A stretch of 64,000 nucleotides of DNA from Caldilineaceae bacterium. GTDB taxonomy: Bacteria > Chloroflexota > Anaerolineae > Caldilineales > Caldilineaceae. The notes beneath the pieces were generated by a model that was not told the DNA's origin, did not search any database, and saw only the letters and a program-made list of their open reading frames with translations. Where the stretch lies: assembly GCA_026645575.1 (NCBI GenBank), contig JAPKMW010000063.1, positions 1-64,000 of the forward strand, read 5' to 3'. Below, piece by piece: positions 6,966 through 15,318 of the stretch; the stretch's first letter is position 1; every line of letters starts with the position of its first letter. A program made the position numbers and the translations under genes.

Positions 6966-8711
6966 TCATAGGGCAAAGACGCGAAAGCCTTGATTGCCAA
7001 AGCAATAGATCACAAAGAGCGCAATCTGCGCTTCGGGATATTCCTGGCGCAGCCCCTGAGCATAGCCATGAATTTGTTCGGTATCTTCGGCTTGCAGGGC
7101 GAAACGATCAATTTTGATCTTCTCGCTCTGCGCCTTGCTGTTGGAGAAATAGTTGAACTCGATCACCCAGCGCATCCCGGCAAAGCGTTCATGGTACTTG
7201 CCGACAAATTCTAAGCCTGCTCTGAGCTTGCCGAATGGGTCGCTCTTTCCCTGCGGATAAGAGCGTTCCATATTCCAGGTAAACCAGCGGGAGAGATAGC
7301 GGCTACAGAGTTCAAAGAAGGTGGAACGATAAAAGTTCTCATTCACTTGCTGAAAGATCACCTCGGGAAATTGGGAGATGTATTCCTGCCAGTAGCCGGT
7401 GAAAAGCGCTTCGAGGTTGGGGCTATTGATAAAGTCCTGCATGATCGCGCCATAGCGCGTTGAGACATCAATGTGGTGGATTTCGTTGAAGTATTCAACA
7501 AACATCTGGCGCACATTCAGATTGGGCAAACAAAGATTGAAATCATCGAAGCGGGTCAACATACCCAAGTAAAAAAAGGAGATGGGGAAGAAGCCAGGAT
7601 TAAAAAACTGGCGCATGTCGAACGATTCCAGTAAAAAGACATCGTCATAGAGAATCTGATTGTGGAGGGTTAGTTGATCGACAAAGGCTGCGGTCAATTG
7701 GGGATTCGAACCGGTCAACCGCCGTACCCAAGCCAGGTCCACTTTCAAATTCGGGTCGATGAGCCGCTTGGGAAAGGTGCGATATTGGGTGAGGTAATTG
7801 AGAAAATAGATCAGGATCGTTGAGTTGTAAAGCGCCTCGCCCTTGATGTCAACAAAATGATAACCGTCATAGTTGTTCTTAATCACGGTGTTTACTTCGT
7901 TGCGCGTGGCTGGGTCGAAGGCGTAATCCTGGTAAATCGCATCCAGCAGACGATCCACCTCACGTTGCGTAAAGCCCAACATATTTTCAAAAGCCGGGAC
8001 CAAGGTCAGAAAGGAGGCGATATTAAAGGCCGAGGCCAATTCATCGATCGTGATCGGCAAGACGCCGGTAATAAAAATAGTAACCACTGCCCCGCTTTCG
8101 CGCCCGGCCTTTAGTGTCTTAAAAAAGGTCTTGAGAAAGCCATCCGAAGCCACTAGCTCGCGATAGAGCAGATCCTGATTGCTGGTAATCAACTGATTGG
8201 CAAAGTTATCATACTCGTCGATGATCACATAGACAGGCGGTAAGCGATTGGTTGCTATATAGTTGAGCAGGTGATTGAGGTTATCAGAGACGGGTGCATC
8301 TAAGGGCATCTCTGGCATGTCTGCCAGGAGATCCGCATATTCCGTACGCAGTAAACTGAGTGTACTATTACAATGGCGGCGGAAACTGCGTTCGATCGCT
8401 TTGACGTTATCGCCAACATCAATCACCGAAAAATTAAAAAAGAGAACCAGGTATTGATTATGATCGGGCGTTGGGTTTTGCCCAATCCAGGTCTGACTGA
8501 AGAGTTCGTCAAAATGATCAGCCTGGTTCACGTCATAATAGTAGCGTAAAATGGAACAGAACATTGATTTACCAAAGCGGCGCGGGCGGAGAAAGACCGG
8601 GTTTTTCACCTGTTCCAGTTTGGCAATATATTCGGTTTTATCAACAAAATAGCCATGCTCGCGCACCAGCGCCGCATAGTTCGATTCGCCGTAGATCACC
8701 CGTTTGTTCAT
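6966..8711 (-). CDS. AAA-ATPase-like protein with degenerate PD-(D/E)XK nuclease domain
   Basis: 581 residues. The N-terminal AAA-ATPase-like domain (about 1-300) begins 'RVIYGESNYAALVREHGYFVDKTEYI' and has Walker A 'LRPRRFGKSM' and Walker B 'PPVYVIIDEYDNFAN'. The C-terminal region resembles the DUF1703/PD-(D/E)XK nuclease domain. The motif that should read G-K-x-D-L-x-F-V-G is split ('GKSD' + 'PFGKLRAG' + 'LEFVGKY') by an interspersed repeat, and the E-x-K site reads 'IEFNY', with Asn for Lys. The nuclease half is therefore probably inactive. ATG 8711 is chosen by alignment; an SD-like GGGAAG is rather distant. The cellular role of this family is not established. A related intact protein is at 36055-37614. 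Confidence 0.82.
   Translation of the reverse strand: MNKRVIYGESNYAALVREHGYFVDKTEYIAKLEQVKNPVFLRPRRFGKSMFCSILRYYYDVNQADHFDELFSQTWIGQNPTPDHNQYLVLFFNFSVIDVGDNVKAIERSFRRHCNSTLSLLRTEYADLLADMPEMPLDAPVSDNLNHLLNYIATNRLPPVYVIIDEYDNFANQLITSNQDLLYRELVASDGFLKTFFKTLKAGRESGAVVTIFITGVLPITIDELASAFNIASFLTLVPAFENMLGFTQREVDRLLDAIYQDYAFDPATRNEVNTVIKNNYDGYHFVDIKGEALYNSTILIYFLNYLTQYRTFPKRLIDPNLKVDLAWVRRLTGSNPQLTAAFVDQLTLHNQILYDDVFLLESFDMRQFFNPGFFPISFFYLGMLTRFDDFNLCLPNLNVRQMFVEYFNEIHHIDVSTRYGAIMQDFINSPNLEALFTGYWQEYISQFPEVIFQQVNENFYRSTFFELCSRYLSRWFTWNMERSYPQGKSDPFGKLRAGLEFVGKYHERFAGMRWVIEFNYFSNSKAQSEKIKIDRFALQAEDTEQIHGYAQGLRQEYPEAQIALFVIYCFGNQGFRVFAL
7215..7241. repeat. Intragenic interspersed repeat encoding PFGKLRAG
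   Basis: The minus strand reads GACCCATTCGGCAAGCTC followed by AGAGCAGGC, matching a well-known class of bacterial interspersed repeats (consensus around CCCTTCGGCAAGCTCAGGGC) that appear in proteins as 'PFGKLRAG'. Here it adds about 8 codons in frame within the nuclease-like domain of the 6966-8711 gene. Confidence 0.7.
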
Positions 8712-8744
8712 AGTGCAAAACACTTCCCTGCTTCTGACTCGTCA

Positions 8745-11700
8745 TCAACCAGGGGGAGTATAGCACAAACGACGTAATTCATCCAGCAACGCCTTTGCCT
8801 CTTGTAGATCGCGCGTATCGAAGCCTTCGGTGAACCAGCCGTAGACCGGCGCTAACAAGTGGTACGCGTCCTCAATCTTGCCCTGCCCCTGCCACAGGCG
8901 CGCCAGACTGGTAGCGGCGCGCAGTTCGAGTGATTTGGCTCCTTGCTGGCGCGCAATGGCGAGGGCTTGTTGGAAGTTGGCTTCGGCTTCGTATGCTGCA
9001 TCGATCTGCTCCTGGCTTTTGAGCAATAGCAATTCTCCGCGTAGGCGATAAAGTTCAGCATCCCAATGGCGATCATCGCGCCGTATCTCATCGGTGAAAG
9101 TTTCGGCAATAACCTGCAACCCCTGCTCCGCCGCCCCCGCCATTCGATACCCATCCGCCAATAACGAAAGAAAATAGCCTTTGATCCATCTGCTGCCAAG
9201 GGAACGATGAAATTCTAACGCCGCTTGCAATTGTGTCAGTCCACGCGCAATGTCACCTTGTTGGGTCAACGCCCAGCCTTGATAGATCATGGTTTGGGCG
9301 CTGATCCACTGAAAGCCTTGCTTATTGGCCGTAGCAAGCAGCGGTTCTGAATAGTGCCAAAGCAATGGTAAGTCCTTGCAATATTGACAAACCAACACGG
9401 CAAAATTCTCGACGTAAGCCAGTGAAAACGGATGTCCATTCTTTTGCCCAATGACAATACCTTCGTTTAGCCGCTGTAACGCCTGTTCCGGGTAACCAAG
9501 CATCCAGAGTGCAAACGCCAGAAGCGCATATGCAGTAACCCCTTGATCGTGGCCGTAAAGATAGATATGATTTTTATGGTGAGCGGGGTTATAAAGGGCA
9601 ATTGCCTGTTCAAGATGAAACCGCGCTTCTTGCGGCTGCCCCAGATGAAAGAGCGGCAATCCTAGATTGCGATGGGCTAAACACAAAAGGTTTGCATCCT
9701 GAGCCGTATCGGCAACTTGAAACAATAACTGGGCGTAATGGAGCGCCTGGCGTTGTCGATTGTTGGTATTGTGATACGCGAATAAGCCCCAAAGCACCTG
9801 GGTGTATTGGGCCGAAAGACCCACTTCGCGATATAACTTTTCTGCCGTTTCATACACAGCCAACACATGCGGCGACCAATAACCGTAAACAACAAGAACC
9901 GCTGGGCCAAGAATGAGGCGTAAAGCTAATTCTAATTGTTTGCGTTCATTGTTTTCCGGTAAATGAACCAATAACGTCAACGCGTGCCTGAGATGCCCGA
10001 TTGCTTCTTGATTTGCCAACAGACGCGCTGCCCGTTCACCGGCCATGCGCAGGTAAGTGATTGCCTGCTCAATCATGCCTGCTTCTTCAAAATGGCGAGC
10101 CAACTCACCGGCCACGGTTTCGGGTTGCGCGCGGTAGAGCACGGCAAGCTTCACGCCAATCTGTTCATGGAGAATGCCACGATCGACTACGTCCAACTGT
10201 TGATAGAGATAACGTTGAAAAAGAACATGCCCAAATTGATAGCGCGAGATGCGCTCTGTTGCCAGACGCTGAATACCGCGCGCTCGCACCAGTTGATGCC
10301 GCCGATCAGCCAATTCGCTCAACTGCCGCACCGTTTCCGCTTCGCTGCTGCCCAGCACACGAGCCACGACCTCCGCCGTGAAAAACTCCCCCTCAACGCT
10401 GGCTACTTGCAACAGGCGTTGCAACGGTGTGGATAGACGTCCCATTCGTTCCGCAATCACCGCCTCAACGCGTGCGGGCAGGCGTTCCCACGCCAGGCGC
10501 TCGCCCGTCACCCAGTGGCCATCGCTATCGCGGTGTAGATCGCCCCGCTCCTGCATACCGCGCAGTAATTCGATGGTGAAGAGCGGGTGGCCTGCCGTTT
10601 GGTGGTAGAGCAGGGCGCGAAACGCTGCATCCAGCCGGTTTGGCTCGCGATCCAGGAGTGAATCCACAAAAGCGCGCCCCTCACTTTGGTTCAGGTCAAT
10701 CTCGATCTCACCAAAGGTGCGCTTCAGTTCGTTCAGCACTGGTTCCAACGGGTGTCTTTCCCCATTCCGTCCTAGATGAACCTCGTTGGCGCGGAACATC
10801 CCAACTAGCACGATGCGATAGCCGGCAAGTTGGCGCGCCAGGTGAAAGAGCAATTGGATCGAGCCGTTGTCCGCCCATTGCAAATCATCAATGAGCAGGA
10901 GTAAGGGGTGTTGTTGCGCCACCTGTTGCAATAGGGTCGCCACCTGCCGCAAGAGCTGCTCCTGACGGGGCTGCGGGATGGCCGTGGCTGCACTTTTGTG
11001 TTGGAGAATGGCGGCAAGTTGAGTGGGTAACGCGGGTGCTTGCCCAGCCATGTCGTCTGCCCGTTGCACCAGGGGTGCGGCAGTGAGCAGCGAGTCGATC
11101 AGATCCGGTGCGACTTCACACAGGGCTTGAAGCGCCAGCGGCGCCGCCCGCCAAAGCCGCAGCGCATGATCACGTGTCAGCGCACCGGCCAGCAAGCGCG
11201 ACTCGACCGCCCCCGTCAGCAGTTCCAAAATTTCACAAAAGGGTAAATAGGGGTCGCCACTACCGGCCTGCGCATTGCAGTTGCCGCAGGCCACCAACAG
11301 ATCCGGCAGACGCACCTGGGCGCGCTGGGCAAACGCGGCCGCCAGCGCTGTCTTCCCTTGCCCAGCCTCGCCGGTGATAAAGACAAGGGCGCCTTGGCCC
11401 TGTTGCGCTTGTGCTAACCAATGATCCAGACGCGCCAATTCCATATCCCGCGCCACCAGCACCGACGTCTTAGCCGCTTGCGTTTGCGGCGTTGCGAAAA
11501 AGGCCGGTAACGGGGCAAAGCGCGGCGGGCTTGCGGTTGGGATTCGATTCAGGGGCAGCGTCGGTTGGCTAATCTGTTGATAGAGGGCAAGGGTTTCGGC
11601 GGCGGGGTTAACGCCTAGCTCATCCGCCAGAATTTGGCGACACCGTTCAAATTGCGCCAACGCCTCGCGCCGTTTGCCGCTGCCGGCAAAGAGTTGCATC

Positions 11701-12314
11701 AAGTGGCGATGCGTCTCTTCGGCGGTCGGCTCCAGTTCGACGATCCGTTGCAAGGCGCTGATCGCCTGCGCCACCGCTTGTTGCGCCAAGTGATAATTCG
11801 CCAACTGCGTCCAGGCTTCCACCACCTCCCGTTGCAACCGCTCGCGACGAAGCAGGAGCCACTCTTCAAAGCGATCACTGTCCACCAACGTAAAGCCGTC
11901 GAGCAGTGGACCGCGGTAATAGGTCAATCCTTGCTGTAAGCGCTCTTGCCAGGGCTGATCGCTGGCGGTGGCGTGCAAGGCGCTGGTCAGGTAGGTGAAA
12001 TCAGACCAGCACGTTTCGTGGGCAAGAAACTGGATTGCATCGTTTTCAACACGCAGAAAGGGCGGTTTTTCGGCGCCGCTCGCCAGGATTTTCCGCAGGT
12101 TGGATAACGCATGGCGCAAATAGGTCAGAGCGGCGCTATCGGAGTAATCCGGCCAGAGTAGACCCGCTAACTTGGCGCGCGTATGGGAGCGGTCGGCCTC
12201 CACCACCAGATAGGCCAGCAAAGCCCGCGCCTTGTCGGAGCGAAAACCGGTGACAGGCACGCCATCCAGACGAACATCGAATGACCCAAGCAGGGATAGG
12301 GTGAGTTGCGGCAT
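8745..12314 (-). CDS. BTAD/SARP-type transcriptional regulator with AAA ATPase and TPR domains
   Basis: 1,189 residues. Order: OmpR-like winged helix (about 1-95, 'LLGSFDVRLDGVPVTGFRSDKARALLAYLVVEADRSHTRAKLAGLLWPD'), bacterial transcriptional activation domain (about 100-245), AAA/STAND ATPase (about 285-560; Walker A 'ITGEAGQGKTALA', Walker B 'LLLLIDDLQWAD'), then helical and TPR repeats to the end. This AfsR-like architecture couples DNA binding to ATP-dependent, ligand- or partner-gated oligomerisation. ATG 12314 lies 6 nt after a perfect -10 box, so the mRNA is probably leaderless. It is divergent from a 76-residue gene whose promoter has SARP-like direct repeats, the best candidate target. 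Separated by 33 bp from the downstream ATPase gene. Confidence 0.93.
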   Translation of the reverse strand: MPQLTLSLLGSFDVRLDGVPVTGFRSDKARALLAYLVVEADRSHTRAKLAGLLWPDYSDSAALTYLRHALSNLRKILASGAEKPPFLRVENDAIQFLAHETCWSDFTYLTSALHATASDQPWQERLQQGLTYYRGPLLDGFTLVDSDRFEEWLLLRRERLQREVVEAWTQLANYHLAQQAVAQAISALQRIVELEPTAEETHRHLMQLFAGSGKRREALAQFERCRQILADELGVNPAAETLALYQQISQPTLPLNRIPTASPPRFAPLPAFFATPQTQAAKTSVLVARDMELARLDHWLAQAQQGQGALVFITGEAGQGKTALAAAFAQRAQVRLPDLLVACGNCNAQAGSGDPYLPFCEILELLTGAVESRLLAGALTRDHALRLWRAAPLALQALCEVAPDLIDSLLTAAPLVQRADDMAGQAPALPTQLAAILQHKSAATAIPQPRQEQLLRQVATLLQQVAQQHPLLLLIDDLQWADNGSIQLLFHLARQLAGYRIVLVGMFRANEVHLGRNGERHPLEPVLNELKRTFGEIEIDLNQSEGRAFVDSLLDREPNRLDAAFRALLYHQTAGHPLFTIELLRGMQERGDLHRDSDGHWVTGERLAWERLPARVEAVIAERMGRLSTPLQRLLQVASVEGEFFTAEVVARVLGSSEAETVRQLSELADRRHQLVRARGIQRLATERISRYQFGHVLFQRYLYQQLDVVDRGILHEQIGVKLAVLYRAQPETVAGELARHFEEAGMIEQAITYLRMAGERAARLLANQEAIGHLRHALTLLVHLPENNERKQLELALRLILGPAVLVVYGYWSPHVLAVYETAEKLYREVGLSAQYTQVLWGLFAYHNTNNRQRQALHYAQLLFQVADTAQDANLLCLAHRNLGLPLFHLGQPQEARFHLEQAIALYNPAHHKNHIYLYGHDQGVTAYALLAFALWMLGYPEQALQRLNEGIVIGQKNGHPFSLAYVENFAVLVCQYCKDLPLLWHYSEPLLATANKQGFQWISAQTMIYQGWALTQQGDIARGLTQLQAALEFHRSLGSRWIKGYFLSLLADGYRMAGAAEQGLQVIAETFTDEIRRDDRHWDAELYRLRGELLLLKSQEQIDAAYEAEANFQQALAIARQQGAKSLELRAATSLARLWQGQGKIEDAYHLLAPVYGWFTEGFDTRDLQEAKALLDELRRLCYTPPG

Positions 12315-12320
12315 GAAATG

Positions 12321-12349
12321 ATTATAAGTTGACAATTGGTTGCTGTCAA
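12321..12349 (-). promoter_or_regulatory. Exact-consensus promoter of the BTAD regulator (leaderless)
   Basis: Minus strand: TTGACA (12349-12344), 17-bp spacer, TATAAT (12326-12321), then CATTTC and ATG at 12314. Both hexamers and the spacing are ideal. TTGACA and a TGTCAA in the spacer form an inverted repeat (n9) overlapping the -35, a possible operator. With 6 nt between -10 and ATG there is no room for a Shine-Dalgarno. Confidence 0.85.
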
Positions 12350-12375
12350 TCGGAAAAAGTGGGCAACCGCTACAC

Positions 12376-12433
12376 TTTCGCTCCGCGCCAAGCCCGTTTT
12401 CGCTCCGTTTTCGCTCCGCTGCTCTGCTATGCT
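12376..12433 (+). promoter_or_regulatory. SARP-like phased direct repeats and -10 for the 76-aa gene
   Basis: The 10-mer TTTCGCTCCG occurs three times, at 12376, 12398 and 12409: spacings of 22 and 11 bp, i.e. all on the same DNA face. A -10 box TATGCT lies at 12428-12433, 9 bp after the last repeat, and the ATG is 6 nt further. No acceptable -35 exists. SARP activators are known to bind heptamer direct repeats with 11-bp period placed about 8 bp before the -10, replacing the -35. The divergent BTAD regulator is therefore the inferred binder. Confidence 0.65.
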
Positions 12434-12439
12434 ACTGGC

Positions 12440-12670
12440 ATGGCAGACGCAAGACAGATGCAACCCGAACCGAACCTACGCCTTCACCAACCCTACCTCT
12501 CCTACTTGCTGCGTCTCTGGCAAGAGCAGGTCGATGGGCAGCCGTGTTGGCGGGCTTCCTTGGAGTCGGTGCAAAGCGGCGAGCAGATTGCGTTTGCCAG
12601 TTGGGAGCAGGTGGTTGATTTTTTGGTGCAAGAGCAAAGAAAGGAGGAAGCCATCAACCGGTTAGCCTAG
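12440..12670 (+). CDS. Small conserved hypothetical protein (76 aa) divergent from BTAD regulator
   Basis: 76 residues, 'MADARQMQPEPNLRLHQPYLSYLLRLWQEQVDGQPCWRASLESVQSGEQIAFASWEQVVDFLVQEQRK...'. The pattern 'YLLRLWQ...WRASLE...GE...F.S....FL' resembles a small cytoplasmic protein type common in Chloroflexota, often beside large regulators (recollection, not searched). No catalytic motif; possibly a small helical-strand adaptor. The ATG follows a -10 box by 6 nt and has no Shine-Dalgarno, so it is probably leaderless, like its divergent neighbour. Likely the regulatory target of that neighbour. Confidence 0.7.
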   Translation: MADARQMQPEPNLRLHQPYLSYLLRLWQEQVDGQPCWRASLESVQSGEQIAFASWEQVVDFLVQEQRKEEAINRLA

Positions 12671-12673
12671 TTT

Positions 12674-12747
12674 CGGTAGTCCGCAGTCGTGTAGTCGCAT
12701 AGTCCAGAGCCGATCTAGGGTAGTTCCGTCTACGTTGCGGTCTACTG
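12674..12747. mobile_element. MITE-like element, CAGTAGTCCGCA family, copy 1
   Basis: Left end CGGTAGTCCGCA, right end TGCGGTCTACTG, interior GTAGTCGCATAGTCCAGAG, as in the copies at 30730, 35840 and (reversed) 40279. About 74 bp, non-coding. No convincing direct duplication flanks this copy (AGTTT / TTAGA), so it is older or rearranged. It lies 3 bp after the stop of the 76-residue gene. Confidence 0.7.
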
Positions 12748-12760
12748 TTAGATAAAACCC

Positions 12761-12816
12761 GTAAAAGTCGCACAAATAACCAGCCTCGTGTCAGTGTGCT
12801 TATGTGCGACTTTTAC
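12761..12816. repeat. 14-bp perfect inverted repeat before the SBP gene
   Basis: GTAAAAGTCGCACA (12761-12774) and TGTGCGACTTTTAC (12803-12816), extended imperfectly by AAACC/GGTTT outside, with a 28-nt loop. It lies in the 254-bp gap before the 12925 gene, about 110 bp upstream of its start. It could be a terminator, a leader hairpin or another small mobile element; no second copy was seen. Confidence 0.6.
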
Positions 12817-12924
12817 ATGGTTTGTCTATGAGTTTCTGTACAAGTCCTTGTTCTATCGATGACCAAGTTCCCCCAAACGGTCATGGTAACCGTCCCGAAG
12901 CCCATGTGATAAAAAAGGAAAACC

Positions 12925-14226
12925 ATGATGATAACACAAACAAGATTGCACTGGTTGGTCATTGTTCTGGTCTCTGCGCTCTTTTTGCATGGCTGCGTTC
13001 CGGTGGCGCCGGCGGCGGCTCCGGCGGCGGCCAATGGATCACCCAGCCAACCCCCCGGCGTCACCGACAGCGAAATTGTGATCGGCACCCACACTTCGTT
13101 GACTGGCCCGGTGGCGGTCTATGCGCCGATTTCCCAGGCGGCCAAAGCCTACTTTGACTACATCAACGACACAGAGGGTGGGGTATACGGGCGCAAGATC
13201 ACCTTTTTGATCGAAGATGATGGCTACTCGCCCCCCAAAACCGTCGAGTTGGTGCGCAAACTGGTGGAACAGGACCAGATTTTTGCCCTCTTTCAAGGGC
13301 TGGGCAGTCCTACCCATCTGCAAGTATTACCCTATCTCCAAGAGCAAGGTGTCCCTGATCTCTACATCTCAGCCAGCGCGGTTGAGTGGATCGAAGCGCC
13401 GGCCACCAACCGCATGTCCTTTGGCGGCATCTTAAGTAACGTCGGCGAAGCGGCGGCCTTGGGACAACATCTGGCGACCGAATATAGGGGCAAAAAGCTC
13501 GGTCTGCTCTATCAAAATGACAACGCCGGGCTGGGGTTTATGGACGGCCTCAAGCGTACCGTTGGCGACAACCTGCCCATTGTGGCCGAGGTGGTCTATG
13601 AAGCCACTGACCAGGATTTGAATGCCCAGGTGGATCGGCTCAAAGCTGCCGGCGCTGAGGTGATCAGTGGGCTGATTACGCCCCGGCTGCTCTCCACGGC
13701 CATCAAACATGCGCGGCTGGATCTCCAGTGGGATGCCCCCTTCTTCGTCTCCCATGTCAGCGCCAATGATTTCCTCGTAACGTTAGGCGGAGCCGAAGTG
13801 ATCGAAGGCACGGTCTCTGTGCAATATCTGCGGCAGGCTTATGAAATCGACCAGCCTGGTGTGGCCAAACATGCCGAAATCATGAAGAGCTATGGCGGCA
13901 TGGAGGCGGTCAACTTTCTCACGATTGTTGGGCAGTATCAAGCCGAGTTGCTGATCGAGACGCTGAAACGGGCCGGGAAGGAGCTCACGCGTGAGGGCTT
14001 GATCCAGGCGGCGGAGTCGATCCAAGGGTTTCAGTGTTCGGTCTGTCTCTTTCCCATGAGCCTGAGCGCCACTGATCACGACGCGGCCCAGAGCGCCGTC
14101 TTTGTCAGGGCGGAAGGTGGACGGTGGGTTCCCTTTGGCGAAAACGGCGTCAGTTGGGAAGATACGCTGCCGCAAGAGATCAGCGCCGACAATGTGAAAG
14201 CCGTGCCGTCGCCATATAGCCGCTGA
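12925..14226 (+). CDS. Branched-chain amino acid-type ABC transporter substrate-binding lipoprotein
   Basis: 433 residues, periplasmic-binding type I (LivJ-like). The lipoprotein signal has a hydrophobic core 'WLVIVLVSALFLHGC' with the lipobox cysteine near residue 24, followed by an Ala/Pro linker. The binding domain starts 'SEIVIGTHTSLTGPVAVYAPISQAAKAYFDYINDTEGGVYGRKITFLIEDDGYSP' and continues through 'FALFQGLGSPTHLQVLPYLQEQGVPDLYIS'. It captures amino acids or related small molecules for permeases, plausibly the LivH/LivM pair at 15319-17267, interrupted here by two small genes. Start ATG 12925 (or 12928) follows AAAAAAGGAA. Ligand specificity cannot be read. Confidence 0.9.
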   Translation: MMITQTRLHWLVIVLVSALFLHGCVPVAPAAAPAAANGSPSQPPGVTDSEIVIGTHTSLTGPVAVYAPISQAAKAYFDYINDTEGGVYGRKITFLIEDDGYSPPKTVELVRKLVEQDQIFALFQGLGSPTHLQVLPYLQEQGVPDLYISASAVEWIEAPATNRMSFGGILSNVGEAAALGQHLATEYRGKKLGLLYQNDNAGLGFMDGLKRTVGDNLPIVAEVVYEATDQDLNAQVDRLKAAGAEVISGLITPRLLSTAIKHARLDLQWDAPFFVSHVSANDFLVTLGGAEVIEGTVSVQYLRQAYEIDQPGVAKHAEIMKSYGGMEAVNFLTIVGQYQAELLIETLKRAGKELTREGLIQAAESIQGFQCSVCLFPMSLSATDHDAAQSAVFVRAEGGRWVPFGENGVSWEDTLPQEISADNVKAVPSPYSR

Positions 14227-14315
14227 TGCGGGCAACGAACGTCTATCCAGCGTATCATGCCTTACCGGTCGTTACGTGTATACATCGCCCATATTCTACA
14301 AAAAGGGGAACGAAA

Positions 14316-14837
14316 ATGTGTAGAATCTTATCACTCAAAGTCATGCTCTTTGTCCTGTTGGGCCTTCTACTGCCGGCCTGTCAACCAATCCAAAGGTTGC
14401 CGGAAAGCAATACCACTTCGCGAGCGTCGCAGAAGAACGAGGTTCAAGAAGCCAACAAAGCGATTGTGTCAAGCTTGCTGGATGAAGTTTTCAACAAAGG
14501 TAATTTAACCGTCATTGCAGAGTATATCGATCCAGCCTGTGTGGGGCATCAAGCCTTTTTAGGCGAGTTACGTGGTCACGCTGGTTTTGAGCTTTGGGGA
14601 ACGAATCATTGGAATGGGTTCAAAAACCCGAAGCTTTCATTTACTTTGTATGCGTCAGGTTCTGATCGTGTCTTTGTCGATTGGTCTTGGCAAGCCAATG
14701 ATTGGAGTGACGAAACAAAAATTTACAAAGTCGAGCGCGCCATTGCGATGTATCGCCTAAAGAACGGGAAGGTCATCGAATTTTTCGATATGATTGACAC
14801 CTTGGATCTAGCGCGCCAAATGGGCCAAGCGGAGTAG
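14316..14837 (+). CDS. SnoaL-like ester cyclase domain lipoprotein
   Basis: 173 residues. N-terminal lipoprotein signal 'LKVMLFVLLGLLLPACQPI' with lipobox LPAC, a short linker, then a SnoaL-like domain: 'NKAIVSSLLDEVFNKGNLTVIAEYIDPACVGHQAFLGELRGHAGFELWGTNHWNGFKNPKLSFTLYASGSDRVFVDWSWQAND...KNGKVIEFFDMIDTLDLARQMG'. It contains the conserved His of 'CVGHQ' and the Asp/His-type cavity pattern of ester cyclases, though a secreted member is likely ligand-binding. ATG 14316 has AAAAGGGGAA upstream; an ORF extension to 14226 lacks a signal-peptide start. It sits between the SBP and permease genes, with a palindromic repeat after its stop. Confidence 0.82.
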   Translation: MCRILSLKVMLFVLLGLLLPACQPIQRLPESNTTSRASQKNEVQEANKAIVSSLLDEVFNKGNLTVIAEYIDPACVGHQAFLGELRGHAGFELWGTNHWNGFKNPKLSFTLYASGSDRVFVDWSWQANDWSDETKIYKVERAIAMYRLKNGKVIEFFDMIDTLDLARQMGQAE

Positions 14838-14848
14838 ACGCTAACCAA

Positions 14849-14910
14849 TACACGGATAGGAAGAAACACGGTTTGTATGAAAAATCTCCGTGTTTCTTCC
14901 TATCCGTGTA
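14849..14910. repeat. Palindromic element, ACACGGATAGG family, copy 2
   Basis: Perfect 23-bp arms 14849-14871 and 14888-14910 (TACACGGATAGGAAGAAACA plus CGG) with a 16-nt loop, related to the rho-end copy at 2753-2825. It lies between convergent genes and could serve as a terminator in both directions. Confidence 0.8.
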
Positions 14911-14935
14911 AATTATTCGGGCTGATTTGTTCAGA

Positions 14936-15250
14936 CTAGGAAGTCACACCCTCATCGCTCACCCTAAGCAAAGTAACGGGGGAGGTCGCACCTAAGATTT
15001 GATCCAGCCAGCGGTCTAATTGCGCACTATCGTCGCAGCTTTCAATCTGTTGGCGCAACGGGGCCGGGACGGGGCCAAACTTGTGTTCCAGCAAGCGGAG
15101 GAGGGTGCGATGTTGATTAAGCAATTCGCCACGTTTTTGGCTTTCTGCCAACATCTCGCGGAAGGTGGGCAGTTTCAACATATCTTCTGGGACTGCTTTG
15201 AAATAGCGGTCAATGTAAGGCCAGGTTTCTTCTTTAATTTCCAGTTTCAT
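14936..15250 (-). CDS. Small DUF4351-like protein
   Basis: 104 residues: 'MKLEIKEETWPYIDRYFKAVPEDMLKLPTFREMLAESQKRGELLNQHRTLLRLLEHKFGPVPAPLRQQIESCDDSAQLDRWLDQILGATS'. The second half matches the DUF4351-type helical tail ('LLRLLEHKFG...P..L...I...D...L..WL..IL.A.S') that normally ends Rpn/PD-(D/E)XK putative transposase-nucleases. The nuclease domain is absent. An excellent GGAGG 8 nt before ATG 15250 suggests it is a genuine small gene rather than a chance tail. It may bind another protein or be a residue of a larger gene. Divergent from livH by 68 bp. Confidence 0.65.
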   Translation of the reverse strand: MKLEIKEETWPYIDRYFKAVPEDMLKLPTFREMLAESQKRGELLNQHRTLLRLLEHKFGPVPAPLRQQIESCDDSAQLDRWLDQILGATSPVTLLRVSDEGVTS

Positions 15251-15318
15251 TTGTTTTGCCTCCAGAATTTTCTGAATTAGCAGCAGCATTTTACCATAGT
15301 TCACCGACAAAAACAATC

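Noticed and set aside
12761..12816. Considered as another MITE
   Set aside because: No flanking duplication and no second copy in the window; kept as an inverted repeat of unknown role.
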